From Enoplolaimus lenunculus (lineage: Eukaryota; Nematoda; Enoplea; Enoplida; Thoracostomopsidae), in assembly GCA_030248215.1 (NCBI GenBank), contig JASANG010001846.1, forward strand, positions 124,001 through 188,000: DNA of 64,000 bases. Reading direction: 5' to 3'. Positions 12,020 to 33,564 of this stretch are shown in pieces. The notes below the pieces were generated by a model. The model searched no databases, was not told the origin of the DNA, and saw only the letters and a program-made list of their open reading frames with translations. Numbering within the stretch: position 1 is the first letter of the stretch; each line of letters opens with the position of its first letter. The translations under genes and the position numbers were made by a program.

Positions 12020-12239
12020 GCCCATATTCTCAAATGCATATAGCACCTATCATCAGTTAGCGATAGGTTTTCAAACTGACGAACATCTGCAATTGCAGAT
12101 CTCAAAATTGGTACAGAAGTAGGGCCAATCAAGCGCGACCAATGTGCTGAGTTTCGACCCTCGCCACGCGCTGGTTTCAAAGTTACAAGTCCTATCACCA
12201 ACTGGTGATAGGTGCTATACACATTTGAGAATTCGGGCT
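12020..12239. mobile_element. Family H MITE, copy 1
   Basis: 220 bp with inverted ends: GCCCATATTCTCAAATGCAT on the left, and ATACACATTTGAGAATTCGG then GC on the right. Each is next to a CACCTATCA(T/C)CAG block. Same family as 25221, 33059 and 61973. It lies 150 bp upstream of the CFAP36 start codon. Confidence 0.8.
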
Positions 12240-12523
12240 AGAGATAGGCGTGGATATTGAACGAAAAGACTGACTTAACCAATAGGTTAACAAACGCTTA
12301 AAATTTTGCATTTATTACACGCTTGTAAACCCTGTAAAAGTTACATTTTGCTCGTTCTTTTCTGCAAATCTCGGAATGGCATATATTCTCTGTGTCGCCA
12401 CCTGGTATTCGCTTCTTAAAGCAACAACCACACAAAGACTCAATTCTTCAGTGAAAGCTAATAATTGATATATTTTAATTTACGTATAATTAGCTAAATG
12501 GCGAGATTTGCACGATGATTGTC

Positions 12524-13099
12524 CGGGTCCGTAGCCAAGGGGGCGAGGTAAGGGAGCTCAGTCCCCCATGGAAAAATTTTGCCACCCCCCTAGAAAACTT
12601 TCAACCTTGCTTGCAAGTCATTGAAAACCCTTGTATGCCCCTCCTGAAAATTTTTCAGCCCCCCCCCCGGCAAGGTGTACTGGCTACGGGCAGGGTGCAA
12701 CCGGAATTCCGGTTCCGGTTCCGGCACTTTTTCACCTTCCGGTTCCGGTAAATTTTTACCGGATTTAAAAATTCCGGTGTTAAAATTTGGCCGTTTTCTT
12801 AACTTTGCTAATTTTTAAGAATCTCTTTTGAAAGCCACTTGTACTCCGAATATAAGCCATTGATGGTGGATTTCACTTCAGTCGACGGCGAAAATCTAAA
12901 ATACAACAAATAAAATAAATACCTATGTTCGACTAAGGTTGTTTCACAAATAATAGAGCAAAAAATAAGATTAAAATGAAATTTTTGGCGAAATGCATTT
13001 TTCACTTTCCGGTTCCGTTTTCGGTTCCGGTAAAATTTTCAAATTCCGGTTCCGGTTCCGGTAAATTGTAATTCCGGTTGCACCCTGGCTACGGGCCTG
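12524..13099. mobile_element. hAT-like MITE interrupted by a second hAT-like MITE
   Basis: Ends CGGGTCCGTAGCCA and (inward from right) CAGGCCCGTAGCCA. The flanking 8-bp duplication TGATTGTC is at 12516-12523 and 13100-13107. The element at 12691-13087 sits inside its right terminal repeat, so the host element itself is about 170 bp plus the duplicated 8 bp. Confidence 0.85.
12691..13087. mobile_element. hAT-like MITE (CCGGTTCCGG family), nested
   Basis: 397 bp from CAGGGTGCAACCGGAATTCC to CCGGTTGCACCCTG. An exact 8-bp duplication GCTACGGG lies at 12683-12690 and 13088-13095. Subterminal GGTTCCGGTTCCGG clusters at both ends look like repeated transposase-binding sites. No coding capacity. Confidence 0.9.
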
Positions 13100-13107
13100 T
13101 GATTGTC

Positions 13108-13984
13108 ATTGGAACCGTAATGCGAAATCTAAAAAGTTGGTTTCTAATGCTCGAAGTAGTCTACAAACAAATTGATTATATATATTTCAGAAAAACGAAT
13201 TGGTGTTTGTATGTAATCGGAATTGTAATTTTAGTCGAAAAAAATTTCAGTACGTAGCGGTACTGCTGAGATTCAGCCTCTCTTGAACTCGGAGTTAACC
13301 CTCGACTCTATCCTGGTTTAAAATTTTCAACTGCAGTAGTCTTGATTTTTGTTCTGTGTAGCTAACGTAAAATGCCTATATCGCTTCATATGTGTGTGTG
13401 CTAAAAGATTCAGAGGGCAGACCCTAGTAATATTTTGGCATAGTTAGCAAGCGGTGCAGACTCTTTGGTGTTTGCCCCCCTCCCTTCTGGTTGGGTACGT
13501 GCTTGACGCTTATAATCCTGCTGTTCGCTCCGGTACCTGTATATGTGAGCCATAAATACTGTTGTGTGTTATATAGCTTATGTTTGTATGTGCTCGGGTT
13601 TGACGCGTTTTTCTGGTTTAGACTGTAGCAGTATATATGTCTTTTATTATGCATTCCATGATACAAACGGCTTCGCGCACAGCTGACAGACAGCGGTGCT
13701 AAAGCTTAAATTAGATTTGATAACCTGTTTGACTTACCATGTTCAGTGTTCATAGGTACGCATATTCGATATTTCGATAGCAACGGAAGTTTGACAGATT
13801 TTTTTCTGTAATTTACTTTTTATAAACGTGTCATAATGGCAATATTCGCAACTGTATTGTTTAATTTTGCTGTTGTCCATGTTATACGAATAAGGATTGT
13901 GTTCAAAGTTGATTGAGTATTATTGGCGTCTGTACACTTCCGGTAGTAATTTTACAAATTTTCCGTTTTTGATTTGGCATATGT
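13108..13984. other. Intergenic stretch, nothing recognised
   Basis: AT-rich with TACGTATA-like words. No exon, RNA gene or paired repeat terminus found. Confidence 0.4.
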
Positions 13985-14443
13985 CAGGGTACAACGAGAA
14001 TTTCGGTTCCGGCAACATTGATCTTCCGGTTCCGGCAATTTTTCACCTTCCGGTTCCGGCAAATTTTTCACGTTCCTGTTCCATTAAATTTTTATCGGAA
14101 TTAAAAATGCCGGTATTAAATGTTGGTCGGTGAAAATTAAGATATTTTACTAGAAATGACGATAAAAATAAAATAGATTTCAGTAGTATGGTATATAAAC
14201 TTTGAAAATCGTCGAAAAGAAACCATCGAATGTACATTGCGCATCCGTGGATATTGAAAGTCTGAAATACAGCAGAAAAGGAAATACCTGTCTCTGACTA
14301 AGGGTTATTTCACCAATAATATTGCAGAAAAACAATTAAAATAACTTTTTCGGGGACATGTATCTTTCATTTTCCGGTTTCGTTTCCGGTTATTTTTTCA
14401 AATTGCGGTTCCGGTTCCGGTAAATGGTAATTCCGGTTGCACC
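13985..14443. mobile_element. hAT-like MITE, CCGGTTCCGG family, second copy
   Basis: Starts CAGGGTACAACGAGAATTTC, has the same subterminal TTCCGGTTCCGG clusters and a middle homologous to 12691-13087, and ends AATTCCGGTTGCACC. The last bases of the right terminus are lost and no target duplication remains. Confidence 0.75.
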
Positions 14444-14948
14444 AAAAAAGATACATATATAACAGCAGGTTGTGCCGCCGAGCTGAAATTTTTTTCTGGA
14501 CTACGTATATCATATCGAAACCAAAAACATACGTATTTTCCTGCACGTATATTATGCTACGCCCATGTTTCAGATCTAAACTTTTCGTTCCAGCTTTCTT
14601 GTTGAAATTCGCGGAATACGTATATCGTTACTTGTTTAATTAACTTTTGGAATTATAATGGCTTTTAAATGACTGTACGACGCATATCCGAAGTCAGGTG
14701 TTGCGTTAGTTGAATGTTGACGTTGATTTCAAAAACATAATTTGAAATATTTTTCATAACGTTTAGCGTTCTGTGACGTATGTAACGCCTATCTTTAGTA
14801 ATAGCTCTGTGTGCTATAATTAAAGTTGTATAGTTTTGTGTTTTTTAGTTTTGTGACAGGTCAAAAACTGGTCAGTAGGATGAAATTGGTCTACAGTCTT
14901 AAATATACTCTTGTCTTTCGGTGCCAACAGCACTGCCCTTGGTGCAGT

Positions 14949-15333
14949 CAGGCCTGTAGCCAGCTCACCTTGCTAGGGGGGGCGGCTAAAAGTTTTCAGG
15001 AGAGGCATTCAAGGGTTTTCAATGAGTTACAAGCAAGGTTGAAAACTTAGTAGAGGGTGGGGGCAAAGTTTAGGTCACAACACACATACAAAATGTTAGG
15101 TATTAAAATTAACGTACGTATTTGATTTCACATAGTGAGCTGGAACGTTTTCTATAGTTATTTGGTATATTTATTTCCTGATAACTGATTTTCGGCTTCA
15201 GCTTAAGTTACTGTGCATTTCGATGTGCATTTTCAAAATTCTGTGTGTTCATTTTCAAGCAAAGGTGTGCAAATGCACCGTAAAATGCACAAAAAACTCT
15301 GCCCCCGACCCCCGCTCCTTGATTATGGGCCCG
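14949..15333. mobile_element. hAT-like MITE, GCCCGTAGCC family
   Basis: Starts CAGGCCTGTAGCCAGCTCAC and ends CTTGATTATGGGCCCG. GGTGCAGT (14941-14948) and GATGCAGT (15334-15341) form an 8-bp duplication with one mismatch. The part at 14965-15060 matches 12540-12680 in inverted orientation. Confidence 0.75.
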
Positions 15334-15389
15334 GATGCAGTTGACTTAGTTTGTTTTAAGTTCGTATAACTGCAGATGTTTTACCAGTC

Positions 15390-16492
15390 GTAGTGGGACT
15401 ACATTTATTGAGCGAAACTCGAACACACGTAAGCAATTAAGGTAATATGCAAATTAGTTATTAGCTAACTATTCATATATCGGTTTTGAAGGTTTTGAAG
15501 CAATTTCCTCAGATTCCTCGCACCCAAAAACCCTTCAGCCACCCTAATAATTATTGGAATAATTTAAAAAGCAATAATTTTGTCTCGGCAATTAGGCAAA
15601 TATGCAAATTAGCCATTAGTTAACTATTCGATAATCGCTTTTAAAGGTTTGTAACCGATTTATTCACATTCCTCGCACCCGAAAACCCATTATTGCTGAA
15701 ATTAGATTGTTTGTAACCCTAATAATTAGTGAAACATTGCAAAAACGCCTAATTTAGGCTTATCAATTATGCTTATATGCAAATTATCTATTAGCTAACT
15801 ACTCAATTATCGGTTTTGGAGGTTTGTAAACCATTTATTCAGATTCCTCGCTCCAAAAAACCTTCAGTAAACCCTAAGGATTATTGAAATAATTTAAAAA
15901 GTCCTAATTTTGTCTTGTCAGTTAAGCTAATATGCAAATTAGATATTAGCTAACTATTCAATTATCGGTTTTGGATGTTTGTAAACAATTTATTCAAGTT
16001 CCTCGCACCTAAAAACCCTTTACTGCTGAAATTATATTGCTTTTAACCATAATAATTAGTGAAATATTGTAAAAAGTCCTAAATTTAGGCTTATAAACTA
16101 TGCTAATATGCAAATTATCTATTAGCTAGCTGCTCAAGTATCGGTTTTGGAGGTTTGTAAACAGTCTACGCAGATTCCTCGCACCCAAAACCCTTTAATG
16201 CTAAAATTAGTTTGCTTCTAACTGTAATAATTAGTGAAATACTGTGGAAAGTCCTAATTTAGGCTTAATTAATTATGCAAATTAGCCTGTAGCTACTAAA
16301 CGGCTTGAAATTTTAAAACCCCAATGCGAGGTTAACACCCCAGGATAATTGGCTTTCAAACAAAAAACGTTTATGAAAATCGGTTCAGCGGTTCCTGGGA
16401 TTCTTTTCGGACGGACAGACGGAGATCCACCTTTCGACCCCCGGGTACAAAACATAAAACGCTTCGCGAAACTCCGAGCTTCGCTCAATAAT
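15390..16492. mobile_element. 1.1-kb element with TATTGAGCGAA ends and long internal tandem repeat
   Basis: TTTATTGAGCGAAACTCGAA on the left is inverted at the right (GAGCTTCGCTCAATAA). Between them are about five diverged repeats of roughly 155-175 bp, then a unique part with CGGTTCAGCGGTTCCTGGGA and GGACGGACAGACGGAGATCC, a motif style seen in the tails of some invertebrate repeats. It is 250 bp before the IMPDH start codon. Confidence 0.6.
15440..16280. repeat. About 160-bp tandem repeat, five diverged units
   Basis: Each unit carries AATATGCAAATTA followed by GCTAACTATTC-like sequence, CGGTTTTGGAGG and CAGATTCCTCGCACCC. Unit starts are near 15446, 15599, 15776, 15930 and 16107. Another single unit is at 54719-54925. 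Confidence 0.8.
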
Positions 16493-16740
16493 ACCTACGC
16501 ATTGTTTTGTAAAATTTATTGCTGTCAAGTGTAGCAGATTTTAAAACTTTTTAAATCGCAAATTTTTCATTTGTAAAGTTCAGTTGTTTTTTGTTGGAAA
16601 ACTTTCGGTTCTAAATAAAAAGACATTTCTAGTCACATATGAGGCAATAATGACAGGAATTATTATGCACATAATGATTTAGAATATGTATAGAATAGTT
16701 TTAGACTTGATTACTAGTTTTTCAAGGTTCAGTTTTTGTC
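16493..16740 (+). promoter_or_regulatory. IMPDH 5' flank
   Basis: AT-rich sequence between an upstream repeat and the IMPDH ATG. An AG preceded by pyrimidines (CTAGTTTTTCAAGGTTCAG) ends about 8 nt before the ATG and could be a 5' UTR acceptor or a spliced-leader site. No TATA box or CpG cluster could be assigned. Confidence 0.25.
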
Positions 16741-28211
<11,471 letters not shown>

Positions 28212-29395
28212 AAGCGGTACTGATGACTGATTATATGTTATTGCTATACATCGTGCGAAAGTTACTTTGTGAGCTTGGAGATTATCAAATATATTTGGTG
28301 TCTTTATGGTATTAATAATTAATATTCTGTTAAAGACTCGTTTGAAAAGCCAGAAAGGAATCTCTTAAAAAGTGTAATTTTAAAATTTCCAAGCTCGGTA
28401 TTTATATCCGTATTCATTTTGTTTCCATGACGAAATGGTTTTATGCATAATATTATTCCTTGTTCATGCAAACTACAGTATGTTATTTTGATTTAATGTG
28501 AGGTTTTTCGTTGCTGAAAGAAATAATCGAGTTTCATGTAAACAAATACAGTCGCGGGCAGAATTAGGGTCTTTTACCGTTACACCCTTGCATGTGCATA
28601 TTTGAGCTTGTCATAACCTCCTCCGATCGTTGCAGACCAAAATTTAAGTTGTTGATTGATTATGTTTTTGAGGTCATCAGGTCCTCTATTTGGACCGAAA
28701 AAAATATTGTCAAAAACTGCAGTTACATATACACCGTTCAACACAGTTTGTCGAACTGAATGCAATGACGCGATGGATGATACAAGAAAAAAAATCGAGA
28801 ATTTATATTTGTTTTATTGTTTCGTTGTTTTCTTGACAGATTTAGTGTCATATTGTACAAATAAGGTGCAATTGTTTAGTGTCACGTGGTTGAACTATTC
28901 TTATAATTGGTATCGATTGAAATACAATTTTTTCGTGCGTTGTGGCTTAATTAAAGGTAGGTTTTTATAATATGTTAAACGATGCCTGTAGGTATGTGAC
29001 TTTTTGTTGTTGCCTATAGACAGCTGGAGTTGCCTTGTGTTGTTGTTTGAGTGACTGGAGTTTTTAACGTTTTGTTTTAGCACCTTGAGATCGTGTTACG
29101 ATTGAATAAACGCTAAATTGAAACAAGTATTAGACTTTGGACTAAGAGAGAGAAACGTTTACTGTCCAATATTAAACACAGTAAACTAGATCCTGAAATA
29201 CCATTCCATCTTCAAATTATTGATTCCAATATATTACTTACATCGCATTATCCTTTGCTTGAATCCTATGAACAAAAACTGAAACGCCAGCCGATTCCGC
29301 TCATTAGAGTTAATTCGACAACCGAAATCCCATTAAGGTCATATACCTTTTGTCTACGCACGAACATACGAAAGTTATTTTTTCCTGAGCTAATA
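28212..29395. other. IMPDH 3' flank
   Basis: Presumed 3' UTR followed by spacer. Contains a lone element terminus at 28554 (CAGTCGCGGGCAGAATTAGG). The open frame at 28656-28970 has no recognisable homology and is probably chance. Confidence 0.4.
29105..29110 (+). promoter_or_regulatory. Possible distal IMPDH poly(A) signal
   Basis: First canonical AATAAA I noticed downstream of the IMPDH stop codon, about 890 nt away. A nearer non-canonical signal may be the real one. Confidence 0.15.
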
Positions 29396-29560
29396 AAAAT
29401 AAACTTTAACTCATTTTGAGTTGAGTTGACTCCGGGATAGCTAATTAATTAAATCAGAATGAGTTCAATCAACTCAGAATTGTGAGTTCTGATAGTCCTA
29501 ACTCAGACTGAGTGATTCAACTCATTCTGAGTTAAAATCAACTCACTGGAATTTACAGTG
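29396..29560. mobile_element. Family C MITE, 5'-truncated
   Basis: Made of ACTCATTCTGAGTTGA-like motifs and ending CTCACTGGAATTTACAGTG followed by TA. The full form is at 47747-48006. Confidence 0.7.
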
Positions 29561-29944
29561 TATTTTTGATCTAAACTAATATTTGCAGTTACTTTGACAA
29601 GGCTGAAAGAAATTTGCGTCGTTCGTATAACACCAACTGTCTTATCATTACTGTATTTTTATTTTTGGTCCAATATTTGGGAGTAATGTTCTATGTTTCC
29701 TATATTTTCAAGAGTAGGTAGCGTTGGGAGCTCTGATATTGAAATGAAAAAATGATTAAAAGTAGAATTTTACAAACTTTGTTATGTAGCATTTAAAATA
29801 TGTTGGTTTCCAAAATTCGCTAAAGTCTGTCGTGTTTTGTTTGACTTTATTGTTTTTATAGTGTTAGTATCATCAAGATAGAATCATCTCGCAGTTTTTC
29901 GTTTAGCGTTTTGCGCTGGAGAAATTGGTTATATATAGTCATTT

Positions 29945-30362
29945 CAGGGTGCAACCGGAATTCCGGTTCCGGTAGGGATATCCGGTATTTTTCACTATCC
30001 GGTTCCGGTAACAAATCCGGTATTTTTTCACCGGAATTTCCCGGTATTTTTTCGCCGAAATTTCCCGGTATTTTCGGTATTGAAAATGTTTCTCATTTGA
30101 AAATTTTAGAAAAATTGGCATCTAAAATTGTCTGAGCGTGTATTGCCAAAAATTTCAATTTGTGTCATATATAACTTCATAATTTATCATGTTTTCACGT
30201 ATACTGCATTTGTTTCAAGATTTTGGCACTCTAACTGGTGTGCTTACAGCATTAAAAGCGATAAAATAGCGTTAAAAATGAATTTTTGGTAGCAAATGTT
30301 ATTTATTTTCCTACATTTTTAAATTTTCGGTCACGGTATTTCATGATTCCGGATGCACCCTG
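29945..30362. mobile_element. hAT-like MITE, CCGGTTCCGG family, third copy
   Basis: 418 bp from CAGGGTGCAACCGGAATTCC to TTCCGGATGCACCCTG. Flanks AGTCATTT and GTCATTAC suggest an eroded 8-bp duplication. Confidence 0.8.
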
Positions 30363-32346
30363 GTCATTACATAACATCTGTGAAAGTTAAAGCCTGAAAC
30401 TACTTGCTACATTGGACAATAGTAGAATTTAACGTGTGTTTATACGATAAGAACAATTGAAAATATCTATACTACAGGTTACCCGGTCACCCAAGTGACG
30501 TGAGATTTTTCAATCTTGTTAATATTCTGTAGTTTTCATATTAAAGCGTTATATTTATGTTTCACTTCAAAATCGAGCCAATAGCTGTAGTAGTAGTTAT
30601 ATGAGTTAAAAGATATTAGGTATTGCATTTACATATTTTGTAACTTTTGAAACAATTGTTCCCACCGGAATTCTTGCAAAAGCTGCCCGTCTTTCGAAAC
30701 TTCAGCAACCGGAGGTGTTTTAATATGGTTTTATGGTAAATCAATCCTAAAAAATTGCATATATTTGAAAATGAGTTCGAATTGAATGTCTTATCGATTA
30801 GCATATTATAACTTTGTTAATAACTGGTCGCCTGTGACTAGGTAGTGTTGTGTAACGGCCGGCCAGTAATTGCTTATCACAGAAAAAGCTAAAAACATTG
30901 TGACATCATCAATGAAACATATATTTTAAATATTAAGATTTCGAATGTAAAACTTTTAGGTGAAATATAAACGTCTACTACTATTATGGTCTATGTTACG
31001 GTTGAATCACTAGTTGATTTGCTTTAGGATTGTAGTTCTATTGTATACAACTCGTGTGGTGAGATTAAGCGCTTCAGATGACTGGATGTGTTGCCGTTTT
31101 TTTCGCACTGAGCATACGAATAGAAGTTAGTTCTCTTAAACGTATTGGTGTAGGTAAATTTGCTCACTACAGTGAGGTTATGGCAAATTGAGAGCAACAT
31201 ATTTTACCTAATTTTGTTTGAGCTCCGGCTTAAGCAAAGTTTGTTTCAACAATATATTCCGCTCATTCAAACAAAGCAAATAAAAAGTTTATTCAGTCAC
31301 ATATAAAATATCATGGCACTCAGAAATAAAACAAATATATTCACTTTTATAAATTTCAACACCTTTAATGTTTGCTGGGATTCCGAAACCCTACTTAACG
31401 ATTTCATACAAGCACCTATATATGTGCTTAGGAGGGTGTAAAAACGAATAGTTAAAATAACGGAAACTGAAACGGATAGTAAAAACATAAGTAAGTACTT
31501 AGAATATATACAATATTTGCATGTTTCGTGATGTACAGACGAATCCTTTAAAAGTTTGCTAGCTACAAATGTCTAAATCCAGCCCCTCCGTTACATCCTA
31601 GCCGTTATTTTACCAAAAATTAAAGTAAAAATATATCAGCATAAGCATATGTATTCTACAAGTAAAGGAATCGCGTCAAACTAATGCTAAAAACCGTTTA
31701 CTTAGTAGCTTTCGGCTTCAGTTGCGACTAATTTTTCCGTAGTTTCTCCGCTTTTCAAAAAGCATTTCGGAATATGTAGTCTAAATCGTGTTAAGTGTTT
31801 AGAATAGCATTTATTTTTGATACGATTCCCAAATTGAAATAAAATGTCTCGAACAATTAAAAATCTAAATATGACTAGTACAATGACGCCTTACTGCACC
31901 AACACTGTACTCTGTAAATTGCAGAGTTGAAAAGTAACATTGGCATATCAAACCATCACCTCGGTTCTGATTTAAAATGGTCTTAATTTTTAATGAAAAA
32001 CGTCTATTTCACGAGTTCTCTGTAAAATTCTTCATAAAACAAGCCGGGAAAGGCACATATTACATACAATTTAGATTACGTTTGCAAATAAATGTACGGC
32101 AACACAGTGAAATAACCTCAAATTCGTAATAAATTGCTGAATTTTGATTTTTGCCCTTGTATGCAGTTGTTGTTAACCTCATCAAACCCATCCCTAAAGT
32201 TTATAACTTTTTAACTGGTAGCTATCAAATACAAAAGACAATCTGAGTACAGTAAAAATATTCGGGAAATATAGTTTAGTGTAATATTGGCTGTATTGCA
32301 GCAAATATAAATTTGGTTAACGAAACGCCAGTGAGACCAGATGTAT
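30363..32346. other. Convergent spacer, little recognised
   Basis: About 2 kb without a gene. Near 31434-31490, GAGGGTGTAAAAACGAATAG plus GGAAACTGAAACGGATAG resembles the termini of the sequence at 37372-37745. Confidence 0.4.
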
Positions 32347-32448
32347 GGCCAATGTTACGTTTAGGGGCGTAACAGTAGATCGAGCGTTTTCCTAAGCCTA
32401 AGCCTAAACGTTACAAAAAATGAGTTCCTAAACCTAAGCACATGGGCC
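32347..32448 (+). mobile_element. TTAGGC-array MITE, short copy
   Basis: Starts GGCCAATGTTACGTTTAGG and ends CCTAAGCACATGGGCC, with a few CCTAAG units inside. Confidence 0.6.
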
Positions 32449-32716
32449 AAATGTATTGTGGGATATATTTTTGAGGATGTAAAAATCCAGCATAGTATTT
32501 TAAAGCCTGCCGTACTTCCAGTATTTCTGGTATAAGTTTTAAGAATAATAAAGCAATGAGTTAAAAATGATAAATATAAAATTAAAATCATGCAAATATT
32601 ACGGCAAAACATCGCCAAATAAAACAAAAAATTCAAATTTGACTCGTGCATATCGAAAATACTGAAATAAAGATAAACGCACACACAATAAAGACATAGC
32701 AACGAAAGTATTTATA

Positions 32717-32854
32717 CAATGGCGTAGTCAGGATCTTGAAGAACGCTTACGTCTCTAAAAATGTCTAAGAATACCACTCACAAAGTTCTTGACAACCCTG
32801 AAAACGATCACAAAGTTGTGGTTCAATCCCTCAAACTCATTGGCTACGCCATTG
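32717..32854. mobile_element. 138-bp MITE with CAATGGCGTAG termini
   Basis: CAATGGCGTAGTCAGGATCT at the left and TTGGCTACGCCATTG at the right, flanked by TA (32715-32716 and 32855-32856). Partial copies of the same terminus occur at 16802 and 21228. Confidence 0.75.
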
Positions 32855-33058
32855 TAAGTATATATAAAAATTTTTGACACCAACAATGCATACAAATATA
32901 ATATCTTAAAACATAAACGACAGAAACACATACTGTTTAAAGGCTGTGGCAAAACTTAAAAATAAAATTATGTTCGTAGATTACAATTAATAGTTATTTA
33001 AAACATAGGGAAAACAGCTCGATAGCAGAATAAGTGCACTTTTTGGCATTCGTATATG

Positions 33059-33544
33059 CGCCCGTATTCTCAAACGTGTGTAGCACCTATCAAAAGTTGG
33101 TTATAAATGGTTATGAGTAACCATAATACAGCGAACATTGAAATTTACTTTTTGCATTTCATTTGTCGTGTACTTCTGTTCAGAGCTTGCGATACGTAGC
33201 TACCGTAGTTCGATCGTATTACTAAAATGCTTCGTTCGTCTACATTAACTTTTGATGGTTTGCCGCCGAAAATGTCAGACTCAGGGATCAACGATGCGAC
33301 AGACAAATTTTAAACTTACCATTCATTAACCATACTTGAAGTTAAATAATGCACAAGTTATATGTAGTGTTTATTATGACACTTGTTACAGTGATGTTAA
33401 GTAAAAAATTGTGTGTTGAGCGAGCAGCGGTTTTAAAACTTCTCTCCTTGTTATTCTCAATGCCGGGTTAACGGCAACGTCAAAACTCAATATGAACGAT
33501 GCATAACTGGATACAGGCCTACACGCAATATTGAGAATACGGCA
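33059..33544. mobile_element. Family H MITE, copy 3, in the LASP 3' region
   Basis: 486 bp. The left end CGCCCGTATTCTCAAACGTG and the right end (inward) GCCGTATTCTCAATATTGCG are inverted. The first CACCTATC block is present but the middle differs from the short copies. The right edge is 20 bp from the LASP stop codon. Confidence 0.65.
33370..33375 (-). promoter_or_regulatory. Putative LASP poly(A) signal
   Basis: TTTATT on the plus strand reads AATAAA on the minus strand, 190 nt past the LASP stop codon. It lies inside the MITE at 33059-33544, so the gene may use a transposon-derived 3' end. This is a hexamer match only. Confidence 0.4.
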
Positions 33545-33564
33545 CCTATATATACTTCGACGAT

